The notes: generated by a model from the letters alone, not told the origin. Shown: positions 37,201-46,815, counted from the first letter of the stretch. The stretch: DNA of 64,000 nt from Formivibrio citricus (GCF_900115065.1 NZ_FOVE01000003.1:156189-220188), one strand, 5' to 3'. A program made the numbers and translations.

Positions 37201-37897
37201 GCGATTCGCGCAACCGCCAGCCCAGCCCCAGCCCGACCAGCGCTGTTGCGACCACGCCGATATAACGCAGCTCGACCGGGATCACGAAACGCTCGGACGC
37301 ATAGCGCAGCAGGAACGCAAGCCCCAGGAACACCAGCAGCACGCCGACGCGCACCAGCGTATTGCCACCGAACAGCCAGTCTTTCGCCGCCGTGAATGCA
37401 TGCTCGATGAAGTTCGGGGTGGCCTCGATGGTGACTGGTGCAGTTTGGGAAAGAACGGGTTCTGCAGGCTTGGGCTCGCAAACCGGCGGAGCGGAGGGCA
37501 AGACGGGCTCGGGTTTTGCTGCGGAAGGCAGTTCGGGCTGAGCCGTCACCACGTCTTCTACTTCAAAACTGATCTCTTGAACCGTTTCGGCTTCTGCCGT
37601 TGCTGGTGACTGAGCCGCCTCAGTCGGTGGAGCGGCTTCGATCCCGCTTCCTTCCAGCGCAGCGATCCGCGCCCGCAATTGCGCCAGTTCAAGGTCAAAA
37701 CACTTCTGCTGCTCGGCCAGCAAAGCCCGCAACTGGCCGGTTTCCTGCAAAGCCTGTTCAGCCGTCTTGCCGCCATTGCCACGCAGCAACAAAACCCCGA
37801 GCAAGCCGCCAACCAGCATTCCGGCAACAGTGGAATCAAACAGCGAGCCGAGCATCGCGCCCAGCAGCATTCCCAACAATAAACCGACAATCGCCAT
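34280..37897 (-). CDS. DUF2339 giant multi-pass membrane protein
   Basis: A 1205-residue protein. It begins with a hydrophobic Gly-zipper segment (MAIVGLLLGMLLGAMLGSLF), then a coiled coil near 45-70 (EQQKCFDLELAQLRARIAAL) and an acidic Pro/Ala linker, then about 28-32 membrane segments to the end. AKDWLFGGNTLVRVGVLLVF opens the membrane part, as in DUF2339 proteins. AAAAGGAA precedes the ATG at 37897. The family's function is unknown; it co-occurs with DUF3999 (32419-33789), and the two likely form a complex. Very high Leu/Ala/Trp content explains the many long false frames on the other strand. Confidence 0.9.
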   Translation of the reverse strand: MAIVGLLLGMLLGAMLGSLFDSTVAGMLVGGLLGVLLLRGNGGKTAEQALQETGQLRALLAEQQKCFDLELAQLRARIAALEGSGIEAAPPTEAAQSPATAEAETVQEISFEVEDVVTAQPELPSAAKPEPVLPSAPPVCEPKPAEPVLSQTAPVTIEATPNFIEHAFTAAKDWLFGGNTLVRVGVLLVFLGLAFLLRYASERFVIPVELRYIGVVATALVGLGLGWRLRESRRAYALLLQGASVGVMYLTIFAAMRLHHILPLHAGFALLVLVAVSSAVLAVAQDALALAVAGSLGGFAAPILASTGGGNHVALFSYFALLNAGILGMAWFKAWRPLNLVGFFSTFLIGLAWGLRSYVPVHYASTQFFVILFFLMFVGIGLLFARRVLLDDPAAPERIGSGEWWRWVRQHGGDWRRYVDGTLLFGAPLAGFSLQYALVRESEYGAAFSALALGVFYMLLARLLYSRTQAALRLLVEVFLALGVVFASLAIPLALDAQWTAAAWAVEAAGIYWVGHRQGRALGRGFALLLQTGALFAWLSRVYPGTESLLSGPVLGALLLGLAFLCNALSLRMALQDEERAACWDKDLLPVFNTLGLWFLYLIAPLTLKAQGTAVAWALAGLVTVYLGLRLQARAWIGNALAVQALAGLVFLTDIRHGAGGLGVLVFGGSGWRGIAVASLVGGTVLYSAFLAIRAARANGDERFERRMGWLTLFGLVFLVLAVLFILPWASATGVWAGCGFFLLVLALWLALKPVFWFALALQLVAGAAYVLTGFPRLLASPLADRLLPAFAHSGFWTPAVIALAAFCVAWRLVASDRPEAGEPLGNRIALPALVWSTLWWAFAWWAELSRLLPAVQAGHVFLGVMAVTVLVWSRLAAHLAWGALVGMGGALLPLAALVALTDFARDWHPFGQWGWLGFGLVLAAHLALLARAGLLRESAERALHLAGCWTGLLVLSLELRHVFLLLSQPGSAWRWLGWVLPLALWLLWSGWRSAPRYGPTDAHPTLYRYTATLPVFLLLMAWAGFSALKSAGNPAPLPFIPLVNPLEIAQVLVLYAGWHWLAELETEAEDPPQFAGAASALRWLLYVVAFAAYTMLVLRAVHQLGGVAWRTEALLRSMTAQASLSLAWSVLALGLMIAGHRLGRRWVWITGAALVAVVVAKLFLVELSQRGGVERIVSFLGVGVLLLVVGYFAPLPPAADKEKT

Positions 37898-37947
37898 TCT
37901 GATTCCTTTTGCCAGACTCAACAGTCAGTACCCAAAATCAACAGGGC

Positions 37948-40635
37948 CTAGGCGCCAAAACGGCAGCAAGTATTTTTCCCCGATTCCTTGGCCTGATAAA
38001 GTGCGGCGTCGGCATGACACAGCAACGTCTCAGCATCCGCAGCATCGTCGGGATAAAGCGTGAAGCCGATGCTGGCCGAAACCCTGACCGAGGCATCGCT
38101 GATTTGTACCGGCAGATTGACTTCCGCCAGCACACGCGCAAGCACCGTTTCTGTTTCCTCCAGATGCGCCAACTCACCAAACAACAAAACGAATTCGTCG
38201 CCGCCAATACGGGCCAGCGTATCCTCGCCGCGCAACACCCTGCGCAAGCGCGAGGTGATTTCCACGAGCAAAGAATCGCCCGCCGCATGGCCATAGGTGT
38301 CGTTGACCGGTTTGAACCCATCCAGATCGAGATAGCAAACTGCCAGCGTTTTTCCGCCACGCCGAGAATGGGCGATGGCGCGCTCGAGCCGATCGCCAAG
38401 CAAACGGCGGTTCGGCAAACCGGTCAGCGCGTCGAAATGAGCGAGACGCTCAAGTTCTTCCTCGTGTTCCTTGATACGGCTGATATCGGAAAAAACGGCA
38501 ACATGCTGGAGGGGGACACCGTTCTCTGCGCGCACCACATCGATCGTTAAACGCTCGGCATAAACTTCACCGCTTTTGCGCCGGTTCCATATCTCGCCCT
38601 GCCAGGAACCGGTACTCGCCAACGATTCCTGTATCCCGACATAGAATTCATCGGTTTCTTGCCCTGATCCCAGAAAATGCAAATCCTTGCCAAGCACTTC
38701 TTCCCGTTCGTAGCCGGTAATGCGGGAGAAGGCCGGATTGACATCGACAATGCGGTTTTCTGCATCGCTGATCATGATGCCTTCCTGGCTACTTGTAAAA
38801 ACACTGGCAGCTTGACGAAGTTTTACTTCTGACTGTTTGCGTGCCGTAATGTCAGTAACACTGCCAACCATACGCAAAGGCTGCCCTTCTGCGCCCCGTT
38901 CAACCACCTGCCCCCGATCCAGCAACCAGACAATCTCACCATCAGGGCGGCGTATCCGGTGTTCGTGAACATACGGTGCCTTGCCTTCCAGTGCGAGCTG
39001 AACCGCTATCATGACTGACTCGCGATCGTCTTCGTGCAATAGCGAAACAAACATCTCCACGGGGTGCTGAAGCAGCGAAGGATCAACACCGAACAGTTCG
39101 CACCACTTGGCATTGTGTCTGACGATATTCAGGCTGATATCCCAATCCCAGACCCCCTCGCCCGTTGCCGCCATGACATAGGCATACTGCCGTTCACGCT
39201 CCTCGATTACCCGATGCGCCGCCAGCAAGTCGGTCACGTCATGGGATACCACCAGAATTCTGGGTTCCCCATCCGGCCCTTGCAGCGGCATCTTTTCCGA
39301 CTGGAAATACCGCTTCTCCCCAGTACGAGGATCAACCAGGCACTCCTGGACAACTTGGGTTTGTCCACTGCGCACGATGTCTTGCGCATTTTGCTCAAAG
39401 GAATCGACCTGTGCTTGATCCGGGGCGAAATGGCTTCTTTTCTTGCCTACCAGTTCATCTGGTGTTGTTCCGTAAAACGCTGCCAGCGCCTTGTTGCCAA
39501 GCAATAAGCGCCCATCCCAATCCTTCATGAAAATCATGTCGGGCGTTTCATCGATCACTGTGCGCAGCAAGCGCTGGCTATCCGAAAGCTGTCGGGTTTT
39601 TTCGGCAACCAGTCCTTCCAGGTTGGTATTGATGTGCGCATAGGATTCAAGTGCCTGGCGCAGCGTGCGCGAGAGAACACCGATCTCGTCCAGAGACGAA
39701 TCCTCAGTAATATTGCTGGCTTGCCCGGCAGCAATCGCCTCGCACTCCTTGGCCAGCCGGTAAAGACGCCGCGTCATGCGTTTGGCAAAAGCATCTGCCA
39801 CCCGCCATACCAGCACACCGAGACACACGGTAAGCAAGGCTGATAGCAATACACGTTTCAGAACCGGCTGCACCCAAGGATTGCGCGATGAATAGACGGT
39901 AAGTAGCGGCGCACCGCCTTCGATATTCTCCCGGGGAATCAGCTCAAAACTGGCAGGGAAGAATTTGGGGCCAGCCCCATCGGGGTAAGTTGCCATGACG
40001 CGCGATTGATGGGTCAGTTCCACGCCGACATCATCCCGATCAATCCAGGAAACTTTTTGCCGAAATACGCTGGAAAGGTTGATAACCCCGGCCAGGGCAC
40101 CGATGGCTTCTTGGGAATAGGGATACAACACGGGATAAATCGCGAGTAATGCCGGCTGGTGATCCTCAAGCATAACCATCGCCAGCTTCGACCGTTTCTC
40201 AGCCTGAGCACTGACAACCAGCCGATCAAGTTGTTCAGCATTGATAGCCGCAGGAAGTTCGCCCAGCACACTGCGGCCACGGTAATCGAGCAACTTAACG
40301 GGACCGCCTTTCTGCCCTTTTTCCCAAGCCCCCAAAAAAGGCTTCAGATGCACCTCGCGCGAGGTCGAGTCGACCAGCGCGGTCCAGACCAGCGGACTGT
40401 TGCCAAGTTGTTTGAGCGTATCCAGATGGTTGCTGATTTCACTGGACAAGACTTCGCCGACGACATGCGCCTCACTCTGGTTGGTTTTTCTGTGGTTCGC
40501 CGGAATTTCCATCAGCGCCAGCGTCAGCCAGAGGCACCCCAGAACAATGATGATCACCATCATCAAGACAAAGGCGCTACGCCGGATACGAGTAGCCAGA
40601 GAAAGATTTTTGTTACTCAAGAATCCGGTGATCAT
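37948..40635 (-). CDS. Membrane PAS-GGDEF diguanylate cyclase
   Basis: An 895-residue inner-membrane enzyme. Segment 1 (about 22-44, VLMMVIIIVLGCLWLTLALM) and segment 2 (about 250-272) flank a periplasmic sensor domain. A HAMP-like region and coiled coil (FAKRMTRRLYRLAKECEAIA) lead to three PAS units (near 365, 490 and 615; ISDAENRIVDVNPAFSRITG). The GGDEF domain has LARIGGDEFVLLFGE at about 806-820, so it should make c-di-GMP, and an RGED inhibitory site five residues earlier implies product feedback. No EAL domain. Only 28 bases separate it from an upstream ligand-binding protein gene, suggesting that ligand controls c-di-GMP synthesis. Confidence 0.93.
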   Translation of the reverse strand: MITGFLSNKNLSLATRIRRSAFVLMMVIIIVLGCLWLTLALMEIPANHRKTNQSEAHVVGEVLSSEISNHLDTLKQLGNSPLVWTALVDSTSREVHLKPFLGAWEKGQKGGPVKLLDYRGRSVLGELPAAINAEQLDRLVVSAQAEKRSKLAMVMLEDHQPALLAIYPVLYPYSQEAIGALAGVINLSSVFRQKVSWIDRDDVGVELTHQSRVMATYPDGAGPKFFPASFELIPRENIEGGAPLLTVYSSRNPWVQPVLKRVLLSALLTVCLGVLVWRVADAFAKRMTRRLYRLAKECEAIAAGQASNITEDSSLDEIGVLSRTLRQALESYAHINTNLEGLVAEKTRQLSDSQRLLRTVIDETPDMIFMKDWDGRLLLGNKALAAFYGTTPDELVGKKRSHFAPDQAQVDSFEQNAQDIVRSGQTQVVQECLVDPRTGEKRYFQSEKMPLQGPDGEPRILVVSHDVTDLLAAHRVIEERERQYAYVMAATGEGVWDWDISLNIVRHNAKWCELFGVDPSLLQHPVEMFVSLLHEDDRESVMIAVQLALEGKAPYVHEHRIRRPDGEIVWLLDRGQVVERGAEGQPLRMVGSVTDITARKQSEVKLRQAASVFTSSQEGIMISDAENRIVDVNPAFSRITGYEREEVLGKDLHFLGSGQETDEFYVGIQESLASTGSWQGEIWNRRKSGEVYAERLTIDVVRAENGVPLQHVAVFSDISRIKEHEEELERLAHFDALTGLPNRRLLGDRLERAIAHSRRGGKTLAVCYLDLDGFKPVNDTYGHAAGDSLLVEITSRLRRVLRGEDTLARIGGDEFVLLFGELAHLEETETVLARVLAEVNLPVQISDASVRVSASIGFTLYPDDAADAETLLCHADAALYQAKESGKNTCCRFGA

Positions 40636-40663
40636 TGCTCCTCCGTTCCCCGCTCCTGCCGGT

Positions 40664-41839
40664 TCATGGCCTGCTGCGAGAATCGACCGGAATCAGTCTG
40701 TCGTCAGCGGTATAACGCGCAAAGAACACATTCTCGGCGGAGAGGGCATCATGGCGGCCTGCGGTAAAAGGCTTGCTGTAACGGCGCACCAATCCGTCGT
40801 AGGAGCCGATTTGTTCCAGTGCATCACGAATCTTGCGCCGGTCCGTGCTACCGGCCTTGTTGATCGCCCGCGCCAGAAGATGGGTCAAGTCATAGGCGTG
40901 CGCCACCCCTACCGGGCTTTTGACACGATCGGCTTCCGTTGCGCCGTAATTGTTCCGCAAAGCAGTCAGTACCCGCCGTGCGGCAGGTGTATCGCGCCCC
41001 ACGAAACTGAAAGTCTGGATCACCGAAAAATCAACTTGCTGCAGTGCTTCACCGGCCATACGTGCAAAATCACCGCCAGTCACCCCCCAATGGCTGATGA
41101 TCGGCAACCGCTGCTCTTTGGGCAGCGCCGCCACCTCGCGAACCAGAATGGCGCCCTCTGCCTCGTTAGCAACCAGAATGATCGCTTGGGCGCCAGCCTT
41201 GCGCAGCTCGGCATACTGCGCAGCGAGCGAGGTATCGCCCCAGTTGTACCAACGCCGCCCCACCAGGCTCAACCCCATACTGGCAGCTGCCTTCTCGATT
41301 GCCGCCTGATTGCTTCTCCCCCAAGCCGTATTGGGCAATAGAACACCCAGCCGATTGGCCTTGTATCGCTGCTTGGCAAAGCGCACAAAAGCCGGCCCCG
41401 CCCAAGCATCCTTGAGCGAAAGGCGAAAAGTGTAGCTTGGGCGATAATTGTGGTCGGTGATCGGATCCGCCGAGCCCCAAGGGTCCATCAACAACATTCC
41501 CAATTCGTGGGCAAGCGGCACGCATTCGATGTAAACCGGGCTGAACTTGCCGCCAAATACCGCCACCATGTCCGGCATCCTGGCCAGTTCACGCAGATTG
41601 TCGACTGCAATCGCCGTAACCGAACGGTTGTCTTTGATTACCAGTTGAAGCTTGCGCCCACCGAGCACACCACCAGCCTGATTGATTTCATCAATGGCAA
41701 TCTGCATTCCCTGCTGCACAGCTTGGGCTGAAGTACTGGTTTTGTGACCGAATTCCGCATCCAGTCCGATATAAACCGGCCCGGCAGCCAGCGTCCAATG
41801 ACTAAACAGCAAAACGACGATAGCCAGTATCCTTGTCAT
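40664..41839 (-). CDS. ABC-type branched-chain amino-acid-like substrate-binding protein
   Basis: A 391-residue periplasmic protein with signal peptide MTRILAIVVLLFSHWTLAAG. The mature part starts PVYIGLDAEFGHKTSTSAQA and contains QQGMQIAIDEINQAGGVLGG with RKLQLVIKDN, the hallmark of LivJ/amide-urea type binding proteins; AYDLTHLLARAINKAGSTD lies near the end. GGAGG precedes the ATG at 41839. There is no permease or ATPase nearby. Placed directly before the PAS-GGDEF gene, it probably acts as a ligand receptor for that cyclase rather than in uptake. Ligand unknown. Confidence 0.88.
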   Translation of the reverse strand: MTRILAIVVLLFSHWTLAAGPVYIGLDAEFGHKTSTSAQAVQQGMQIAIDEINQAGGVLGGRKLQLVIKDNRSVTAIAVDNLRELARMPDMVAVFGGKFSPVYIECVPLAHELGMLLMDPWGSADPITDHNYRPSYTFRLSLKDAWAGPAFVRFAKQRYKANRLGVLLPNTAWGRSNQAAIEKAAASMGLSLVGRRWYNWGDTSLAAQYAELRKAGAQAIILVANEAEGAILVREVAALPKEQRLPIISHWGVTGGDFARMAGEALQQVDFSVIQTFSFVGRDTPAARRVLTALRNNYGATEADRVKSPVGVAHAYDLTHLLARAINKAGSTDRRKIRDALEQIGSYDGLVRRYSKPFTAGRHDALSAENVFFARYTADDRLIPVDSRSRP

Positions 41840-42008
41840 GCCAGCCTCCTCCCTCTTGCCCGGGCTAAATTCAGCATAGTGCTGCGCACAACAAACAACC
41901 AATCTTGCATGCCTGTTATCTGAACTTTGCAGCCAGAGATGACGCATGGGCACCGACCCCATAGAATGAGGCTTCAGCCATATTGATCCTTCATCAAGGA
42001 AGTTTTCC

Positions 42009-42302
42009 GTGTACGCACTCGCCATCATCCGTTTCCGCAAACCGCTCGAACAGGTTCTGCCCGTCGTAGACAACCATCGCGCCTACCTGGCCGGACTCAA
42101 GGGAAAGGGCATCCTGCTCGCCTCCGGCCCGCTCGATCCGCGCAACGGCGGCGCGCTGCTGCTGCGTGTCCCCGACGATGCCGTCGATGTCACGCTTGAT
42201 TCCGTGCGCGACAACGATCCGTACATTCTCGCCAACGTAGCACAGTACGAACTGCTGCCCTGGGCGCCAACCATCGGCAAGGATGCGCTGGATCAACTTT
42301 GA
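42009..42302 (+). CDS. YciI-like protein
   Basis: A 97-residue protein of the ferredoxin-like YciI family. It starts from GTG (YALAIIRFRKPLEQVLPVVD) and has the conserved NHRAYLAGLKGKGILLASGP, where the His and a later Asp (DNDPYILANVAQYELLPW) form the presumed active site. AAGGAAG precedes the GTG. Function is uncertain in the family. Its stop overlaps a possible TTG start of srkA, and the two are probably co-transcribed. Confidence 0.88.
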   Translation: MYALAIIRFRKPLEQVLPVVDNHRAYLAGLKGKGILLASGPLDPRNGGALLLRVPDDAVDVTLDSVRDNDPYILANVAQYELLPWAPTIGKDALDQL

Positions 42303-42316
42303 AAGCCGCATCAGGA

Positions 42317-43300
42317 ATGACAAACCCGCACCCCTACGCCACCCTCACGCCCAATTGCGTGCTCGATGCCGTCGAAACCCTCGGCTTGCGCTGCGACGGC
42401 CATCTGCTGGCGCTGAACAGCTACGAGAACCGCGTCTACCAGATCGGGCAGGATGAAGGCCCGCCCATCGTCGCCAAGTTCTACCGCCCGAACCGCTGGA
42501 ACGACGCCGCGATCCTCGAAGAGCACAGCTTTACCGCCGAGCTCGCCGAGCGCGAAATCCCCGTCGTACCGCCCATGGTCATCGCCGGCCGGACGCTGCA
42601 CGAACACGCCGGGTTCCGCTTTTCCGTATTCCCGCGCCGCGGCGGACGCGCACCGGAACTCGACGATCCGCAAACCCTGGAATGGCTGGGGCGTTTCATG
42701 GGCCGCATCCATGCCGTCGGCGCCATTCGTCCCTTTGCCGAACGCCCGACGCTTGATCTGGCCACTTTCGGCGAGGAACCACGCGACTGGCTGCTCGCCA
42801 ACAACTTCATTCCGTTCGAGCTGCTGCCGGCCTGGCAAAGTGTGGTCAACCAGGCGCTCGACGGCGTACGCCATTGTTTTGACCGTGCCGGCAAGGTCGC
42901 CAGCATCCGTCTGCACGGCGACTGCCACGCCGGCAACGTGCTGTGGACACCGGACGGCCCGCACTTCGTCGATTTCGACGACGCGCGCAACGGCCCGGCC
43001 ATTCAGGATTTGTGGATGCTGCTTTCGGGCGAGCGCCAGGATCGGGTGCGGCAACTGGCCGACGTCCTGGCCGGCTACGAGGATTTCTGCGAGTTCAACC
43101 CGCGCGAGCTGCACCTGATCGAAGCGCTGCGCACGCTGCGGCTGATCCACTACTCCGCCTGGCTCGCCCGCCGCTGGGACGACCCGGCCTTCCCCGCCGC
43201 CTTTCCGTGGTTCAACACCCACCATTACTGGCAGGAGCGGATCCTGGAGCTGCGCGAGCAAATCGCGTTGATGGATGAAGCGCCGCTGTGGCCAGCTTGA
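42317..43300 (+). CDS. srkA: Stress-response protein kinase SrkA (YihE/RdoA-like)
   Basis: A 327-residue Ser/Thr kinase of the choline-kinase-like fold. [12 protein letters not shown] and [13 protein letters not shown] (ATP-binding Lys) open the domain, [20 protein letters not shown] is the catalytic loop, and [20 protein letters not shown] the metal-binding motif. All match E. coli SrkA, which counteracts toxin-mediated death under stress and supports disulfide-enzyme expression. The ATG at 42317 gives the family N-terminus; a TTG at 42299 is in frame. It lies 14 bases after the YciI gene. Confidence 0.94.
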   Translation: MTNPHPYATLTPNCVLDAVETLGLRCDGHLLALNSYENRVYQIGQDEGPPIVAKFYRPNRWNDAAILEEHSFTAELAEREIPVVPPMVIAGRTLHEHAGFRFSVFPRRGGRAPELDDPQTLEWLGRFMGRIHAVGAIRPFAERPTLDLATFGEEPRDWLLANNFIPFELLPAWQSVVNQALDGVRHCFDRAGKVASIRLHGDCHAGNVLWTPDGPHFVDFDDARNGPAIQDLWMLLSGERQDRVRQLADVLAGYEDFCEFNPRELHLIEALRTLRLIHYSAWLARRWDDPAFPAAFPWFNTHHYWQERILELREQIALMDEAPLWPA

Positions 43301-43371
43301 TTTGTGGAGCAAACCCGGACCATCAATGCCCAAGATGGTAGAATCCGCCCATTCAATTTCTGCCAGCCGCC

Positions 43372-44052
43372 ATGCCCTACCTTGCCCTCGACACCTCGAC
43401 CGAACACCTCTCCCTGGCCGTGACCACGCCGGCGGGCATCGTCGGGCGCGACTGGCTGGTCGGGCAAAAACACGCCGAACTCACGCTGCCGCGCCTCGCG
43501 GAACTGCTGGCCGAAACGGGGCTCGTCCTGCAGGACATCGAAGGTATCGCCTTCGGCAACGGGCCGGGCTCGTTCACGGGCTTGCGCATCGGCTGCGGCA
43601 TCGTGCAGGGGCTGGCATTTGCCCGCGGCATCTCGACGCTCGGCATCAGTACGCTGGAAGCACTGGCGCAATCCGCTTCGGCCAACAAGGTCATCGCCTG
43701 TCTCGACGCACGCATGAACCAGGTCTACGTCGCGGCCTACGTTCGCGAAGCCGATGGCTGGCGCGAGGCGACCGCTCCAACCGTCTGCGACCCGCACGCG
43801 CTGCCCTTGCCCGAAGGCGAAGGCTGGCTCGGCATTGGCAGCGGCTTCGCCGCCTACGGCGCTGCGCTGGCCGAGCGCCTGGGCACGCAACTGGCAGGCA
43901 TTGAACCGGAACTCTTCCCCCGCGCGGCCGAAATACTGGCGCTGGCCCTGCCGCGCTTTGCAGCAGGCCAGGGCGTCCCGGCCCACGAAGCCACGCTCGT
44001 CTACCTGCGCGACAAGGTGGCGCTCAAAACTTCCGAGCGCGTAAAAGCATGA
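43372..44052 (+). CDS. tsaB: tRNA t6A biosynthesis protein TsaB
   Basis: A 226-residue ASKHA-fold protein acting with TsaD and TsaE in threonylcarbamoyl transfer to tRNA A37. It starts [17 protein letters not shown] and has [20 protein letters not shown], the family signature, with [17 protein letters not shown] in the middle. It overlaps rimI by four bases (ATGA), a conserved pairing. Its partner tsaE is at 16018. Confidence 0.95.
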   Translation: MPYLALDTSTEHLSLAVTTPAGIVGRDWLVGQKHAELTLPRLAELLAETGLVLQDIEGIAFGNGPGSFTGLRIGCGIVQGLAFARGISTLGISTLEALAQSASANKVIACLDARMNQVYVAAYVREADGWREATAPTVCDPHALPLPEGEGWLGIGSGFAAYGAALAERLGTQLAGIEPELFPRAAEILALALPRFAAGQGVPAHEATLVYLRDKVALKTSERVKA

Positions 44053-44486
44053 TCCGTCCGCTCGATTCGTCCGATCTGGAAGCCCTGCTGGCACTCGATG
44101 CGGCAACCAACCCGCATCCGTGGACTGCGGCGCAGTGGCAGGATTCGCTGGTGCAGCATCTGTGCCTGGGGCTGGAACTGGCCGGCCGGCTCGCGGCCTT
44201 TGCCGTAGCGATGCCACTGCCAGACGAGGCCGAACTACTGCTGATCGCCGTCGACCCCGCGCAACAGCGCCACGGATCTGGACGAACCCTGCTGGCAGGC
44301 TTGCGCGCCGAGCTGGCTGCGCGCCAGTGCGAAAAGTTGTTCCTGGAAGTGCGTGAATCGAATACCCGGGCGCGCCATTTCTATGCCGCCGCCGGCATGG
44401 AAGAGATCGGCCGGCGCAAGAATTACTATCCAGCGGCACAAGGGCGCGAGGATGCCCTGCTGCTCGCCGGAGCAACCCGATGCTGA
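44049..44486 (+). CDS. rimI: Ribosomal protein S18-alanine N-acetyltransferase
   Basis: A 145-residue GNAT acetyltransferase. [19 protein letters not shown] is the RimI N-terminal motif and [20 protein letters not shown] the acetyl-CoA-binding motif A (Q/R-x-x-G-x-G); [20 protein letters not shown] gives motif B. The terminal Tyr-Tyr region ([18 protein letters not shown]) is typical. It overlaps tsaB by four bases and udg by seven, so the three form one operon. Confidence 0.94.
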   Translation: MIRPLDSSDLEALLALDAATNPHPWTAAQWQDSLVQHLCLGLELAGRLAAFAVAMPLPDEAELLLIAVDPAQQRHGSGRTLLAGLRAELAARQCEKLFLEVRESNTRARHFYAAAGMEEIGRRKNYYPAAQGREDALLLAGATRC

Positions 44487-45352
44487 ACCGCCGCGCGCTG
44501 ATCATGGAGGAGCTGGCGCTCACCCCGGTCTGGGTGCGGCGCGAATTGCTGGTCACCGAACCGCAGACCGAAACCGAGCCATTGCCGCCTGCGCCCGAAC
44601 CCGCAACCGTTCCGGGGCAGGAACCCAACGCACGGCACCCGCTCTCCAGTGTGGCGCGCACGGCCAACAAGGTGATCGCGCCGCTCGTCGAGACCGGCGA
44701 AGCACCCCACTCGCACAAACAACCGCAGATCGACGAAACACCGTCCGCCGCACCGGAAACCGTGCAGGAAGATGCCCGCACAACCACCATTGCCACGATG
44801 GACTGGGACGCACTGCAGGCATCCGTCTCGCAATGCACGGCCTGCGCGCTGTGCAACGACCGCACACAGACCGTTTTCGGCGTGGGCAATCCGCAGGCCG
44901 ATCTCGTCGTGGTCGGAGAGGCACCGGGCGAAGAAGAGGACCGTCTGGGCGAGCCTTTCGTCGGTCGCGCCGGAAAGCTGCTCGACAACATGCTGGCCGC
45001 GATCCGCGAAAAACGCGGCGAGCGCGTCTTCATTGCCAACGTGCTCAAGTGCCGCCCACCGGGCAACCGCAACCCGCAGCCGGAAGAAGTTGCACTCTGC
45101 TCGCCCTACCTGCTGCGCCAATTGCAACTGATCGCACCGAAGGTCATCCTCGCCTCCGGCCGCTTTGCCGCGCACTCGCTGCTCCAAACCCAGGCACCGC
45201 TTTCCGCGCTGCGCGGCAAGGTGCACGACTGGCACGGCATCCCGGTCATCGTGACCTATCACCCGGCCTATCTGTTGCGCAATCTTCCCGACAAGAATCG
45301 CGCCTGGGACGATCTGTTGCTACTCAGGAATATTCTGGATAAACACCGGTAG
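44480..45352 (+). CDS. udg: Family 4 (iron-sulfur) uracil-DNA glycosylase
   Basis: A 290-residue repair enzyme removing uracil from DNA. Residues 1-110 form a Pro/Glu-rich extension, common in betaproteobacterial members. The catalytic domain begins [20 protein letters not shown], whose cysteines bind a 4Fe-4S cluster with later ones in [11 protein letters not shown] and [28 protein letters not shown] is the family 4 water-activating motif, and [12 protein letters not shown] carries the catalytic His. Last gene of the tsaB-rimI-udg unit. Confidence 0.94.
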   Translation: MLNRRALIMEELALTPVWVRRELLVTEPQTETEPLPPAPEPATVPGQEPNARHPLSSVARTANKVIAPLVETGEAPHSHKQPQIDETPSAAPETVQEDARTTTIATMDWDALQASVSQCTACALCNDRTQTVFGVGNPQADLVVVGEAPGEEEDRLGEPFVGRAGKLLDNMLAAIREKRGERVFIANVLKCRPPGNRNPQPEEVALCSPYLLRQLQLIAPKVILASGRFAAHSLLQTQAPLSALRGKVHDWHGIPVIVTYHPAYLLRNLPDKNRAWDDLLLLRNILDKHR

Positions 45353-45405
45353 CTTCATCAGGGGAAGCTTCCTAGACTGAACGTATCCCCGTTCAGAGAA
45401 TTCCA

Positions 45406-46620
45406 ATGGATGCTTCGTACCACCTCGGCCGGCAACCGATTGTCAACCGCAAGGGCGAACTGGTCGCCTACGAACTCCTGTTCCGCAGCGGTCAGCAAAA
45501 CCACGCCCAGGTTACCGACGATTTCCTTGCCACGGCGCACGTCATCCAGAATGCCTTCACCCAGATCGGACTGAATCAGGTACTGGGCCATCGCCTCGGC
45601 TTCATCAACGTCAACGCCGATCTGCTGATGTCCGATGTACTGGAATTGCTGCCCAAGCAGCAGATCGTGCTGGAAATCCTGGAAACGGTGAAGATTACGC
45701 CGGACCTCATCAAGCGCTGCATCGAACTGCACCATCAGGGCTTCCAGATCGCGCTCGACGACGTCATCGAGATCACGCCGGAATACAAGCCGCTCCTGCC
45801 GCACATCCAGTTCATCAAGCTTGATCTGCTTGCCGCCACGCCTGCCCAGATCGGCAAGGCCATCAAGGAGCTGGAACGCTATCGAATCAAATTGCTCGCC
45901 GAAAAAATCGATTCTCCCGAACAGCGCGACAACTGCATGAAGCTGGGCTTCGACCTGTTTCAGGGCTATTTCTTTGCCAAGCCGATCATCATTTCCGGGC
46001 AAAAACCCTCGCCTTCCCAGACCGCCTTGCTCAAGCTGCTCAACCTCGTGCACAGCGATGCCGAAACGGACGCCATCGAAACCGCCTTCAAACTGGCTCC
46101 GGACCTGACCGTCAACCTGCTCAAGCTCGTCAATTCCGTGGCTTGCGGGCTCAACTGCAAGATCGACAGCGTGGCCCGCGCGGTAACGGTGCTGGGCCGC
46201 AAACAGATCGAACGCTGGGTGCAACTTCTGATGTTTACCCAACAGGCCGGCGAACGGGGTTCCGCAGATCCGCTGGCGCAGACCGCAGCCATTCGCGGCA
46301 GGCTGATGGAGCTTATCGCCAAACAGCGTTTTCCCTACAATCAGGAGTTACCGGACAAAGCCTTCATGGTCGGCATGTTTTCACTGCTGGAAGCGCTTTT
46401 TCACATGCCGCTAAAAGAGCTGATCACCCCGCTCAATCTGTCCGACGACGTACGCGATGCCCTGCTTGAACATCGCGGGCCACTCGGCCAGATGCTGGCG
46501 CACGCGGCCGACATGGAGGGAGCCTGCCCGGCCGGACAAGGCGACTTCCCCGGTTGCGCGCCACTGTTGCTGGAGGCCATGGCGTGGGCCAACAATCTGG
46601 ATGCAAGACCGAAGGGCTGA
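45406..46620 (+). CDS. EAL-HDOD signalling protein (YuxH-like)
   Basis: A 404-residue cytoplasmic protein. The N-terminal EAL-like domain (about 1-200) has YHLGRQPIVNRKGELVAYEL, FINVNADLL, VLEILETV, IALDDVIEITPEYK and FDLFQGYFFAKP, but the AEGVET strand reads LLAEKID and DDFG is DDVI, so catalysis is doubtful and c-di-GMP binding is more likely. The HDOD domain follows (about 200-390; LLKLLNLVHSDAETDAIETA with FKLAPDLTVNLLKLVNSVAC). A small hairpin, CTGAACG/CGTTCAG, sits at 45377-45396 just before the ATG. Separate from its upstream operon by about 50 bases. Confidence 0.92.
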   Translation: MDASYHLGRQPIVNRKGELVAYELLFRSGQQNHAQVTDDFLATAHVIQNAFTQIGLNQVLGHRLGFINVNADLLMSDVLELLPKQQIVLEILETVKITPDLIKRCIELHHQGFQIALDDVIEITPEYKPLLPHIQFIKLDLLAATPAQIGKAIKELERYRIKLLAEKIDSPEQRDNCMKLGFDLFQGYFFAKPIIISGQKPSPSQTALLKLLNLVHSDAETDAIETAFKLAPDLTVNLLKLVNSVACGLNCKIDSVARAVTVLGRKQIERWVQLLMFTQQAGERGSADPLAQTAAIRGRLMELIAKQRFPYNQELPDKAFMVGMFSLLEALFHMPLKELITPLNLSDDVRDALLEHRGPLGQMLAHAADMEGACPAGQGDFPGCAPLLLEAMAWANNLDARPKG

Positions 46621-46670
46621 TTACATACTACAATAAGCAATGAAACGCCGACCTGACCAACCTGCCCAAA

Positions 46671-46798
46671 GTCTGTCGCAAGAGGCTCTCAGCAGGGTGA
46701 AGAGCAGCGCAGTAACCGGGGTTTATGCGGATAAATGAGGATCCGGGCAGCGAATGATCCCTGCTGAGGAACTCGCTGTAAGATCATGAACAGGTTCT
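46671..46798. mobile_element. MITE-like element B, copy 2 (left end diverged)
   Basis: GTCTGTCGCAAGAGGCTCTC to AAGATCATGAACAGGTTCT, with the central GGTGAAGAGCAGCGCAGTAA and TTTATGCGGATAAATGAGGA. The right end is intact; the left outer end (GACCAACCTGCCC) has decayed. It stops 17 bases before the next gene. Confidence 0.78.
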
Positions 46799-46815
46799 GA
46801 CAAAAACAAACGAAA

